This document shows positions 56,856-63,670 of a stretch of DNA of 64,000 nucleotides, piece by piece; position 1 is the stretch's first letter; each line of letters begins with the position of its first letter. The stretch lies in the NCBI GenBank assembly GCA_046331705.1, contig JAXLQJ010000010.1, positions 124,001-188,000 on the forward strand, written 5' to 3'. The notes below the pieces were generated by a model. That model did no database searches, was not told the origin of the DNA, and worked only from the letters and a program-made list of their open reading frames with translations. This DNA is from JADJOY01 sp046331705 [NCBI: bacterium] (GTDB lineage Bacteria; JADJOY01). A program made the translations under genes and the position numbers.

Positions 56856-57014
56856 GTGAGCACGGCGGCCGACATCGAGTCGATTGAAGGTGTCGGCAAG
56901 TCGCGGGTGGAGAAGTACGGCGCCGCGTTCCTCGAGATCCTGTGCTCCGCGGACCTCGCCGCGGCGCCAGCCGCCCTGACGGCCACCACCACCACCACCA
57001 CCGCCGCCGAGTAG
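56856..57014 (+). CDS. Second half of the HRDC-type accessory protein, after an in-frame TGA
   Basis: 52 residues in the same frame as the preceding part, separated only by TGA: GTG AGC ACG ... gives STAADIESIEGVGKSRVEKYG, AAFLEILCSADLAA, then a short Thr run coded by ACC repeats. The GVGxxRxEKYGxxFLEIL motif is the end of an HRDC domain. In homologous accessory proteins both parts are one chain, so an Arg codon CGA probably became TGA, or the base is misread. It could be made separately from the GTG that follows the stop. The RT gene starts 7 nt after its stop. Confidence 0.6.
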   Translation: MSTAADIESIEGVGKSRVEKYGAAFLEILCSADLAAAPAALTATTTTTTAAE

Positions 57015-57021
57015 GCCGCCG

Positions 57022-58032
57022 ATGCCGAGGCGCAGCGCGGTCAGCCTCGGCGAGATCGCATCGTTCGAGAATCTGGCAGCGGCGTTCTGGCGCGCCGCCC
57101 GAGGCAAACGCCACCGGCTGGAGGTGCGCCGCTTCGAGGCGCAACTGGAGCACGAGCTGGCGGCCCTCGCCGCCGAGATCGTCTCGCTTCGTGTGCCGGT
57201 CGGGCGGTTTCACGTGTTCCAGGTCTTCGACCCGAAGCCGCGCCTGATTCACGCGCCGGCCTTTCGCGAGCGTGTGCTGCACCACGCCATGATGCGGCCG
57301 ATGGAGCCCGTGCTCGATCGCTCGTTGGTCGACGACACGTTCGCGTGTCGCACGGGGAAAGGCACCTTGGCCGCCGTCGAGCGCGCGCAACACCATCTCA
57401 GACGCTTCTCGTGGTACGCGAAGCTCGATGTGAGGCGCTACTTCGCCAGTGTCGATCATGCGGTTCTTCGAGCGCTTCTCGAGCGCCGCTTCAAGGACCC
57501 GGGGCTTCTGGCACTTTGCGCCCGTGTGATCGATGCGCACCACGCGGCACCCGGGAAGGGCCTGCCCATCGGTGCGCTCACGTCGCAGCACTTCGCCAAT
57601 CTCTACCTCGCATCGCTCGACCGATTCCTCTTGGAGGAGCAGCGCGTGGCCGGGCTGGTGCGCTACATGGACGACGTGGCGTGGTGGTGCGAGACCAAGG
57701 AACACGCTCGCGAATCGCTTCGAAACGCGGTCCAGTTGCTGCGCGAGCGACTACTGCTCGAGGTTCACCCCAACGCACGCGTTCAGCGCAGCTCGCACGG
57801 GCTCTCGTTCCTGGGTTTCCGCGTGCGGCGGGGCGCGTTGCTGCTTTCTCGGCGGCGGCGTGTGCGTTACCGGGCCGCTCGGCAACGCTGGGAAGAGGCG
57901 TTCCGCCTCGGCCTGGTCGAGGCCCGGACCCTCCAGGCTGGCTATGCCTCCGCGCTCGCGATCACGCTCCACGCCGAGAGCCGGGGCTGGCGCCGGGCGG
58001 AGCTGGTGCTCCATCCGCCGCTGGACGCGTGA
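57022..58032 (+). CDS. DGR reverse transcriptase
   Basis: A 336-residue reverse transcriptase. RT domain motifs in order: FQVFDPKPRLIHAPAFRERVLHHAM, KLDVRRYFASVDH (catalytic Asp, residues 134-146), GLPIGALTSQHFANLYL (180-196) and RYMDDVAWW (214-222, catalytic YMDD), then GLSFLGFRVRRG. The GLPIGxxTSQ form of the fourth motif is the mark of DGR enzymes. No maturase, endonuclease or retron-type RNA context is seen, so group II intron or retron RT is unlikely. It copies the TR RNA with errors at adenines and the cDNA replaces the VR. It is intact, starts 7 nt after the accessory gene and stops 36 nt before the TR. Confidence 0.95.
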   Translation: MPRRSAVSLGEIASFENLAAAFWRAARGKRHRLEVRRFEAQLEHELAALAAEIVSLRVPVGRFHVFQVFDPKPRLIHAPAFRERVLHHAMMRPMEPVLDRSLVDDTFACRTGKGTLAAVERAQHHLRRFSWYAKLDVRRYFASVDHAVLRALLERRFKDPGLLALCARVIDAHHAAPGKGLPIGALTSQHFANLYLASLDRFLLEEQRVAGLVRYMDDVAWWCETKEHARESLRNAVQLLRERLLLEVHPNARVQRSSHGLSFLGFRVRRGALLLSRRRRVRYRAARQRWEEAFRLGLVEARTLQAGYASALAITLHAESRGWRRAELVLHPPLDA

Positions 58033-58068
58033 GCGGCAGCTGGGTAGAAGGTCGGTGGACGAGAGTCA

Positions 58069-58196
58069 CGAGGGCTCGAATCGCGTGATCCGTGGCGGCT
58101 CTTGGAACTCGAACGCTGAGAACGTGCGTGCGGCGAACCGGAACTGGAACGAGCCGGACGATCGCAACGACAACCTTGGCTTCCGCCTTGCCCGAG
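58069..58196 (+). other. DGR template repeat (TR)
   Basis: 128 bp in the gap between the RT gene and the second FGE-like gene. Read in frame it gives GSNRVIRGGSWNSNAENVRA and ANRNWNEPDDRNDNLGFRLA, with nine AAY (Asn) codons; this is the typical TR design because AAC can mutate to many residues. It aligns to VR1 and VR2 with differences almost only at its adenines. It shares its last 23 bp with both VRs. The sequence after CCCGAG (CGCACGAGCGG) departs from both VRs, marking the TR end. It must be transcribed with the RT. Confidence 0.96.
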
Positions 58197-58365
58197 CGCA
58201 CGAGCGGGCCGTGGTGCCCGCCCCTGACCCGACTCTCGTCCAGCCCGTCGGTGGGAACGCCGGCGGCAAACAGCAAGCGGGCGCCAGCGTGCCCGTAGCA
58301 CGGCGGATGCCGCGTCGAGCGCTCGCTGGCCGCCCACCCTTCGTTTTGTGCAGCGGACGGTCGTG

Positions 58366-59262
58366 ATGGCGGCGGCCTTCGCTTCTCACCCGCTCGAGAC
58401 GGGCGTGCCGCCGTCGTGGGCGTGCGAGTGGGGGGACGATCGCTACGGAGTGTGGGCGGGATTCGCGGTGGGCGAGGTCACGCACCGGCTGCGCTGGATC
58501 CGACCCGGGACGTTCTGGATGGGCTCGCCAAAGGGCGAAGCGGGGCGGTGGCCGGACGAGGGACCGCGTCATCGTGTGACGATCCGCAGCGGGTTCTGGC
58601 TGGGTGAGATGCCGTGTACCCAGGCGCTCTGGGAAGCGGTGATGGGTGAGAACCCGAGCAGATTCCAGAGCCCTACGCGCCCCGTGGAGCGCGTGAGCTG
58701 GAGCGATTGCCAGGCGTTCCTCGCTCGCCTCGGCGAGCGCGTTCCGGAGCTTAAGCCGCGGCTGCCCACCGAGGCCGAATGGGAGTACGCGTGCCGCGCC
58801 GGGACCACGACCAGCACCTATGCAGGCGAGCTGGTGATTCGCGGCGACAACGACGGCCCGGTGCTGGATGCCATCGCCTGGTACGGCGGCAACAGCGGTG
58901 TGGGATTCGAGTTGGCCGAAGCAGAGGACTCCTCGAAGTGGCCGAAGAAGCAGCACCCGCACAAGAAGGCGGGGACTCGGCCCGTGGGCTTGAAGGCACC
59001 GAATCCGTGGGGCCTCTGCGACATGCTCGGAAACGTTTGGGAATGGTGCGGCGATTGGTTTGGTGACTACGCCCCCGCAGCAGTGACCGATCCGACAGGA
59101 CCGGCCGAGGGCTCGGATCGCGTGTTCCGTGGCGGCTCTTGGGGCTCGTACGCGCGGAGCGTGCGTGCGGCGTACCGGGACTGGTACGGGCCGGCGTTCG
59201 CATCGACTACCTTGGCTTCCGCCTTGCCCGAGGTCAGGGTGCGCCAAGCGAGGCCGCGGTAG
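58366..59262 (+). CDS. FGE-like protein with DGR variable region VR2, C-terminus out of frame
   Basis: 298 residues as read. A complete FGE/sulfatase-modifying-factor-type domain: RLRWIRPGTFWMGSPKGEAG, GFWLGEMPCTQALWEAVMGE, PTRPVERVSWSDCQAFLARL, LPTEAEWEYACRAG, GTRPVGLKAPNPWGLCDMLG, NVWEWCGDWFG. It has no N-terminal extension, unlike the large protein upstream. The last part is VR2; loss of one base relative to the TR shifts the frame at residue ~278, giving ASTTLASALPEVRV ... ARPR instead of DYLGFRLARG. No redox Cys pair of true FGE enzymes is seen. I chose the ATG at 58366 over the GTG at 58348; neither has a strong ribosome site. Confidence 0.85.
   Translation: MAAAFASHPLETGVPPSWACEWGDDRYGVWAGFAVGEVTHRLRWIRPGTFWMGSPKGEAGRWPDEGPRHRVTIRSGFWLGEMPCTQALWEAVMGENPSRFQSPTRPVERVSWSDCQAFLARLGERVPELKPRLPTEAEWEYACRAGTTTSTYAGELVIRGDNDGPVLDAIAWYGGNSGVGFELAEAEDSSKWPKKQHPHKKAGTRPVGLKAPNPWGLCDMLGNVWEWCGDWFGDYAPAAVTDPTGPAEGSDRVFRGGSWGSYARSVRAAYRDWYGPAFASTTLASALPEVRVRQARPR
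59106..59232 (+). repeat. DGR variable repeat VR2
   Basis: 127 bp aligned to the 128-bp TR. Fourteen substitutions fall on TR adenines, two elsewhere (T to G in GCT, G to C in GAG), and one base is missing at a GAC codon, at the TR adenine in the best alignment. If that base is restored the reading becomes GSDRVFRGGSWGSYARSVRAA, YRDWYGP then VRIDYLGFRLA, in line with VR1. VR1 and VR2 differ from one another at nearly all mutable sites, so both were diversified independently from the same template. Confidence 0.95.
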
Positions 59263-59359
59263 CGGCCAGCCAGACCGGTGCGAGCGAGCGCGGGTTGGCG
59301 AGGCGGGGACCGCCGAGCAAGACCCGCGGCGAGCGAGTGAAGCAAGAGCGAGTGCCTGC

Positions 59360-59399
59360 CGGCGCGGGGCGCGCCCCGCGCCGGTTTCGAAATTTTTTG
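59360..59399 (+). terminator. Strong intrinsic terminator at the end of the DGR locus
   Basis: A 26-bp perfect palindrome (CCGGCGCGGGGCG and its complement, 59360-59385) is followed by TTTCGAAATTTTTT. It is 128 bp after VR2 and closes the locus, as the hairpin at 56455 closes the first target gene. Confidence 0.85.
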
Positions 59400-59712
59400 C
59401 CGGGGATCGTGCCTTTCGATCCCACGGTGCTGGCTCTCACAGTTCCGGGCGCGCCGCTGAGCTCGAGTGAGCTCACCGCGCGACATCCCGCGTGACTTGG
59501 CCTCGGACACCGCGCCACGCCCGCCGGGCGGGGGAAGAGGGCCGTCGAGGGACCGACGGCCCGCCAGTCGATCTGTGCAGCACGGTCTCGACGCTCAGCC
59601 TTCCACCTCTTCGCGCGTGGGCGCTTCGCTGCGAGCGGCTGTAACGCTTGCGGCGCTCGGTGGACCGAACCTGGGGCGATTGCCGCGGCCCCGGCACGGG
59701 TGGAGCGAAACG
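59400..59712. other. Intergenic region between the DGR locus and the anti-sigma-like gene
   Basis: 313 bp. It contains a 9-bp stem (GGGCCGTCG/CGACGGCCC, 59539-59562, 6-nt loop) without U-tract, and a TGTAAC near 59640 that could be the -35 of an extracytoplasmic-function sigma promoter for the next gene; no matching -10 is clear. GGAGCG before 59713 is the ribosome site. Confidence 0.4.
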
Positions 59713-59967
59713 ATGCGTTGTGTCGACGTCACCGAGCTGGTCACCGAATACGTCGAGGGGCGCATGCCCCTCGGCGAGCGCTTGCGATTCCAGCTCCACC
59801 TCGGTGCGTGCGGGCATTGCCGCGCCTATCTGGCGCAGATGCGCCAGACGGTTCGCGCGCTCGAGCGCGTCGCGCCGGCGCCCATGCCGCAGGACGTCCG
59901 CGCCGAGCTCGAGCGCCGCTTTCGCGATTGGTCGCGGACCAAGCCCTCGGACGGCGAAGCCGAGTGA
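59713..59967 (+). CDS. Anti-sigma factor-like zinc-finger protein
   Basis: 84 residues. MRCVDVTELVTEYVEGRM, LGERLRFQLHLGACGHCRAYLAQM is the zf-HC2 zinc-binding anti-sigma domain (His-x3-Cys-x2-Cys). There is no transmembrane helix, so it may be a soluble, redox- or zinc-responsive anti-sigma like ChrR/RsrA-type domains. The cognate sigma factor gene usually lies just upstream; here the DGR locus occupies that place. GGAGCG lies 5-6 nt before the ATG. It heads a group with DoxX and a bufferin-like gene, often controlled by such pairs. Confidence 0.8.
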   Translation: MRCVDVTELVTEYVEGRMPLGERLRFQLHLGACGHCRAYLAQMRQTVRALERVAPAPMPQDVRAELERRFRDWSRTKPSDGEAE

Positions 59968-60069
59968 AACGCTTTCGCGCGATCCGCGACTGATAGCCGT
60001 GAGCCGCGGCACCGGGTGGCACCGACGATGGGGTCGGACACGCGGCGCGCGACGGCTCGAGAGGAAGCC

Positions 60070-60654
60070 ATGACTCACGCACACGCCACCGTCGCCACCG
60101 CCGCCGCCGTGAACCTCGCCATGCCCATCGCGGAGACTCCGATGTCCACCGATGCCAAGCCGTCGAATTTTCTGCGCTCGGCCATCGCCAAAGGCGAGGC
60201 ACTCTACGGTGTGTTCACGCGGGTCGCGGACCTCCTGCCGCACCCCGTGCTGGCGATCCTGCGCGGGTATTGGGGCTACCAGTTCTTCCAGACCGGCAAG
60301 GGCAAGCTGATGGATCTGGCTTCCGTCACCGACTTCTTCGCTTCGCTCGGCATCCCGGCGCCCCATCTCAACGCCATGATGGCGGGCGCGACCGAGTGCG
60401 TGGGCGGGCTCTTGCTCTTGGTGGGGCTGGGATCGCGGCTCGTTTCGGTGCCGCTTTCCATCACGATGCTGGTCGCGTACGCGACCGCGCATCGCGAGGC
60501 GTTGCTCGGCATCTTCGGCGATCCCGACACGTTCTTGCAGCAGGAGCCGTTCTTGTTCCTGCTCACCGCGGTGTTGGTGCTCGCGTTCGGGCCGGGTGCC
60601 TTCTCGCTCGACGCGCTCGTGAAGAAGCTCGTCCAGAAACGTCGCGCCGCGTGA
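60070..60654 (+). CDS. DoxX family membrane protein
   Basis: 194 residues with four helices: LAILRGYWGYQFFQTGKGK, the DFFASLGIPAPHLNAMMAGATECVGGLLLLVGLGSR core, VPLSITMLVAYATAHR, and FLFLLTAVLVLAFGPGAFSLD. DoxX proteins are small quinone- or redox-linked membrane proteins and often accompany bufferin/DUF692 clusters. GAGAGGA lies about 5 nt before the ATG at 60070. The N-terminal ~40 residues are a hydrophilic leader not typical of the family, so a start nearer 60142 (MSTDAKPS) is possible. Confidence 0.88.
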   Translation: MTHAHATVATAAAVNLAMPIAETPMSTDAKPSNFLRSAIAKGEALYGVFTRVADLLPHPVLAILRGYWGYQFFQTGKGKLMDLASVTDFFASLGIPAPHLNAMMAGATECVGGLLLLVGLGSRLVSVPLSITMLVAYATAHREALLGIFGDPDTFLQQEPFLFLLTAVLVLAFGPGAFSLDALVKKLVQKRRAA

Positions 60655-60797
60655 GGCGGCGACCGCTCCGGACCGCCAAAACCGCGCGCGGAGCCGGCGC
60701 GTAATCAGGTAGCAGTCGCAACCAGGAACACGTCCAGCCGAACCGGTCCATGGTGGACCCCACGAGCTGGCGATCGCAGGAAAAGGGGAGGTAGGTC

Positions 60798-61055
60798 ATG
60801 AACGCGAAGATCACGGGAGCTCTGGTCGCAACCGCCGTGGCGGGTCTTTTCATCGCGGGCGCCGCGAAGGCGGCGGAGGGTACGCCGGGCACCGGCGCCA
60901 AGGTGAAGTGCGAAGGCATCAACTCCTGCAAGGGCCACGGCGCGTGCAAGGGCGGGGGCCACGGCTGCGCCGGCCAGAACGGCTGCGCCGGCAAGGGTTG
61001 GGTGGAGACGTCGGCCGAAGAGTGCGCCGCGAAGAAGGGAAAGGTCGTCAACTGA
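60798..61055 (+). CDS. Bufferin-like (BufA2-type) Cys-rich periplasmic peptide
   Basis: 85 residues: a signal peptide (ALVATAVAGLFIAGAAKAAEG) followed by a small domain with evenly spaced Cys (VKCEGINSCKGHGACKG, HGCAGQNGCAGKGWVE, EECAAKKGK). The KCxGxNxCKGxGxC pattern is that of BufA2-type bufferins, copper-storing metallophores whose Cys are modified by the DUF692 enzyme BufB with BufC. Neither bufB nor bufC is in the window, which ends 3 kb later, so modification may not occur or may come from elsewhere. GGGGAGG lies 6 nt before the ATG. A strong terminator follows. Confidence 0.75.
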   Translation: MNAKITGALVATAVAGLFIAGAAKAAEGTPGTGAKVKCEGINSCKGHGACKGGGHGCAGQNGCAGKGWVETSAEECAAKKGKVVN

Positions 61056-61086
61056 TCGTTTCGGCCTCGGTCGCGGGTCGCGAAAG

Positions 61087-61121
61087 CGGGCGTGGGAGCG
61101 AATCCCACGCCCGTTTCGTTT
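61087..61121 (+). terminator. Intrinsic terminator after the bufferin-like gene
   Basis: CGGGCGTGGGA and TCCCACGCCCG form an 11-bp perfect stem with a 5-nt loop (61087-61113), followed by TTTCGTTT. It lies 32 bp after the stop. Confidence 0.88.
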
Positions 61122-61292
61122 GGGCGCGCCCGCGGCTCGTCAGGCGAGCGCCGCTCGCCTGCCCGCAACGCCACGAGCGCCTTCCTCGCAATCGAGCTGA
61201 AACGCGCGCGCGGCGAACGCGACTGAGAGGCGGGCGCCCGACGCGAGGTTCGCAGCGCCGCTCACCAGAAACGAACGCTCAGCGAGATCCTC

Positions 61293-62099
61293 ATGCGACG
61301 CGCCCTTCGTGAGCATTGGCCCGAGTACCTGATGGAGGCGGCGCTCCTCGGGATCTTCATGGTCCTCGCCACGGCGTACACCGTCGCCCTCGAGTACCCG
61401 GGCTCGCCGCTGCGCGCGGCGATCACGAGCGCCGCCGCGCGGCGCGCCCTCATGGGCGTGCTGATCGGCTGCACGGCGTACGCGCTGATCGTCTCGCCGT
61501 GGGGACGGCAGAGCGGCGCGCACTTCAATCCCGCGACCACGCTCACGTTCCTGCGTCTCGGCAAGATCGGCGGCTGGGACGCGCTCTTCTACGTGGTCGC
61601 CCAGTTCGTGGGTGCGGTCCTCGGGACGGTGCTGATCCGCGCGCTGGTCGGCGCGCCGGTCGCTCATCCCACGGTGGCCTACATCGTGACGACACCGGGC
61701 GCGAGCGGCGTCGCCGCGGCGTTCGCCGGCGAGCTCGCCATCGCCTTCGGGCTGATGACGGTGGTGCTCACGGTCTCGAACCATCCCACGCTGCACACCC
61801 GGACACCGCTCTTCGTGGGAATCCTGGTCGGCACGTACATCCTCGTCGAGGCGCCGCTCTCGGGCATGAGCCTGAATCCCGCGCGCTCGTTCGCGCCGGC
61901 GCTGGTCGCCGATTGGTGGCCGTCGCTCTGGATCTACTTCACGGCGCCGCCGCTCGGGATGCTGCTCGCCGCGCAGTCGTACCTGGCGCTCGCGGGGGCC
62001 GAGAAGGTCCACTGCGCCAAGATCCATCACGTGGGCGACGCGCGTTGCGTCGTCTTCCACTGTCGCTTCGGCGATCTCGTCGCGACGAGCGCTCGCTGA
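61293..62099 (+). CDS. MIP/aquaporin family channel
   Basis: 268 residues with six membrane helices and the two signature loops SGAHFNPATTLTFLR and GMSLNPARSFAPAL, both with the NPA box. The selectivity-filter positions look water- or small-solute-type, but I do not separate aquaporin from glycerol facilitator. The C-terminal extension (KVHCAKIHHVGDARCVVFHCR) is Cys/His-rich and unusual for aquaporins. There is only a weak ribosome site (CGAG) before the ATG at 61293. The GMC oxidoreductase gene starts 13 nt after its stop, so the two are probably co-transcribed. Confidence 0.88.
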   Translation: MRRALREHWPEYLMEAALLGIFMVLATAYTVALEYPGSPLRAAITSAAARRALMGVLIGCTAYALIVSPWGRQSGAHFNPATTLTFLRLGKIGGWDALFYVVAQFVGAVLGTVLIRALVGAPVAHPTVAYIVTTPGASGVAAAFAGELAIAFGLMTVVLTVSNHPTLHTRTPLFVGILVGTYILVEAPLSGMSLNPARSFAPALVADWWPSLWIYFTAPPLGMLLAAQSYLALAGAEKVHCAKIHHVGDARCVVFHCRFGDLVATSAR

Positions 62100-62112
62100 C
62101 GGAGGCTTTGCC

Positions 62113-63657
62113 ATGTCCGCGAATCACTACGACGTCATCATCATCGGCTCGGGCGCGGGCGGAGGCACGCTCGCCTGGAAGCTCGCGCCGAGCGGCAAGC
62201 GCGTTCTCATCCTCGAGCGCGGGAGCTACGTGCCGCGGGAGCGCGACAACTGGGACTCGAAGAAGGTCATCCTGGAGGCGAAGTACCACGTCACCGAAGA
62301 GTGGTTCGACGCGAACGGGCATGGGTTCCATCCCGGCGCTCACTACAACGTGGGCGGCAACACGAAGTTCTACGGCGCGGCGCTGCTGCGCATGCGCGAG
62401 CGCGACTTCGGCGAGCTGGCGCACGCCGACGGCATCTCGCCCGCATGGCCGATCTCGTACGACGAGCTCGAGCCTTATTACACCCAGGCCGAGCACCTCT
62501 ACTTCGTGCACGGCGAGCGGGGTGTCGATCCCACCGATCCCCGCGCCAGCGCCGACTACAAGTACCCCGCGATGAGCCACGAGCCGCGGATCCAGGAGCT
62601 CTCGGACGATCTCGGAAGGCTCGGTCTCGCGCCGTTCCACGTGCCCGTGGGCGTGATGATCGACGAACGCAACCCACACGCGAGCCCGTGCATCCGGTGC
62701 AGCACCTGCGACGGATTTCCGTGCCTGGTGAACGCCAAGGCGGATGCGCAAGTGGTGTGCGTGGATCCGGCGCTGCGGCATCCCAACGTGTCGCTGCTCA
62801 CGGGCGCGATGGTCACCAAGCTCGAGACCAGCGCCTCCGGTCGCGAGGTTTCGAAGGTACACGTGAAGCGAAACGGCGCCCTCGAGACCTACAGCGCCGG
62901 CCTCGTGGTGGTCTCGGCGGGGGCCATCAACTCGGCGGCGCTGTTGCTGCGCTCGGCCAACGACAGGCACCCGAACGGCCTGGCGAATGGCTCGGACCAG
63001 GTCGGGCGGAACTACATGGCGCACGTCAACTCGATGATGCTCGCGATCTCCAAGCGCCCGAACCCCACGGTCTTCCAGAAGACGCTGGCCATCAACGATT
63101 TCTATTTCGGCACCGACGACTACGCGCACCCGATGGGGCACATCTCGTTCGTCGGCAAGAGCGACGAGTACATGCTCGCCGCGGGCGCGCCCAAGATCGT
63201 GCCGGGGCTCACGCTCGACGTGATGGCCAAGCACTCGCTCGATTTCTGGATGACCACCGAGGATCTGCCGGATCCCGAGAACCGCGTGACGCTCACCGAC
63301 GACGGCGCGATCCAGCTGCGCTATCGCGTCAACAACCTCACGTCGCACGGCATGCTGCAGAAGAAGCTCAAGTCGATGCTGGAGCACATCGGCTGCGAGG
63401 ACCACCTGCTGCCGCACAACTTCTACGTGGGCAAACGGATCCCGCTCGCGGGCGTCGCGCACCAGAACGGAACGGTGCGCTTCGGCTCGGACCCGCGAAC
63501 GTCCGTCCTGGATCCCACGTGCAAGGCGCACGAGGTCGAGAACCTCTACGTGGTGGACGGCAGCTTCTTCCCCTCGAGCTCGGCCGTGAACCCGGCGCTC
63601 ACGATCATCGCCAACGCGTTGCGGGTGGGCGATCACCTCGCGACCCGGTTGGGCTGA
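62113..63657 (+). CDS. GMC family oxidoreductase
   Basis: 514 residues. FAD-binding DVIIIGSGAGGGTLAWKLA at residues 7-25, then ERGSYVPRE, YNVGGNTKFYGAALLRMRE (GMC signature-like), SAGAINSAALLLRSAND and the C-terminal DGSFFPSSSAVNPALTIIANA with the conserved Asn/His area. A Cys-rich insertion CIRCSTCDGFPC near residue 196-207 is seen in some bacterial GMC enzymes. The family oxidises alcohols, sugars or sterols; the substrate is unknown. The ribosome site GGAGG is 8 nt before the ATG. It follows the aquaporin gene. Confidence 0.92.
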   Translation: MSANHYDVIIIGSGAGGGTLAWKLAPSGKRVLILERGSYVPRERDNWDSKKVILEAKYHVTEEWFDANGHGFHPGAHYNVGGNTKFYGAALLRMRERDFGELAHADGISPAWPISYDELEPYYTQAEHLYFVHGERGVDPTDPRASADYKYPAMSHEPRIQELSDDLGRLGLAPFHVPVGVMIDERNPHASPCIRCSTCDGFPCLVNAKADAQVVCVDPALRHPNVSLLTGAMVTKLETSASGREVSKVHVKRNGALETYSAGLVVVSAGAINSAALLLRSANDRHPNGLANGSDQVGRNYMAHVNSMMLAISKRPNPTVFQKTLAINDFYFGTDDYAHPMGHISFVGKSDEYMLAAGAPKIVPGLTLDVMAKHSLDFWMTTEDLPDPENRVTLTDDGAIQLRYRVNNLTSHGMLQKKLKSMLEHIGCEDHLLPHNFYVGKRIPLAGVAHQNGTVRFGSDPRTSVLDPTCKAHEVENLYVVDGSFFPSSSAVNPALTIIANALRVGDHLATRLG

Positions 63658-63670
63658 GACGGGGGCGATC

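Noticed and set aside
56983-57006. Run of ACC repeats in the accessory gene
   Set aside because: A short Thr-coding microsatellite at a protein end; no sign of phase variation or regulatory use.
57022-58032. Retron or group II intron reverse transcriptase
   Set aside because: No maturase or endonuclease domain, no retron RNA, while TR/VR pairs and the GLPIGxxTSQ motif define a DGR.
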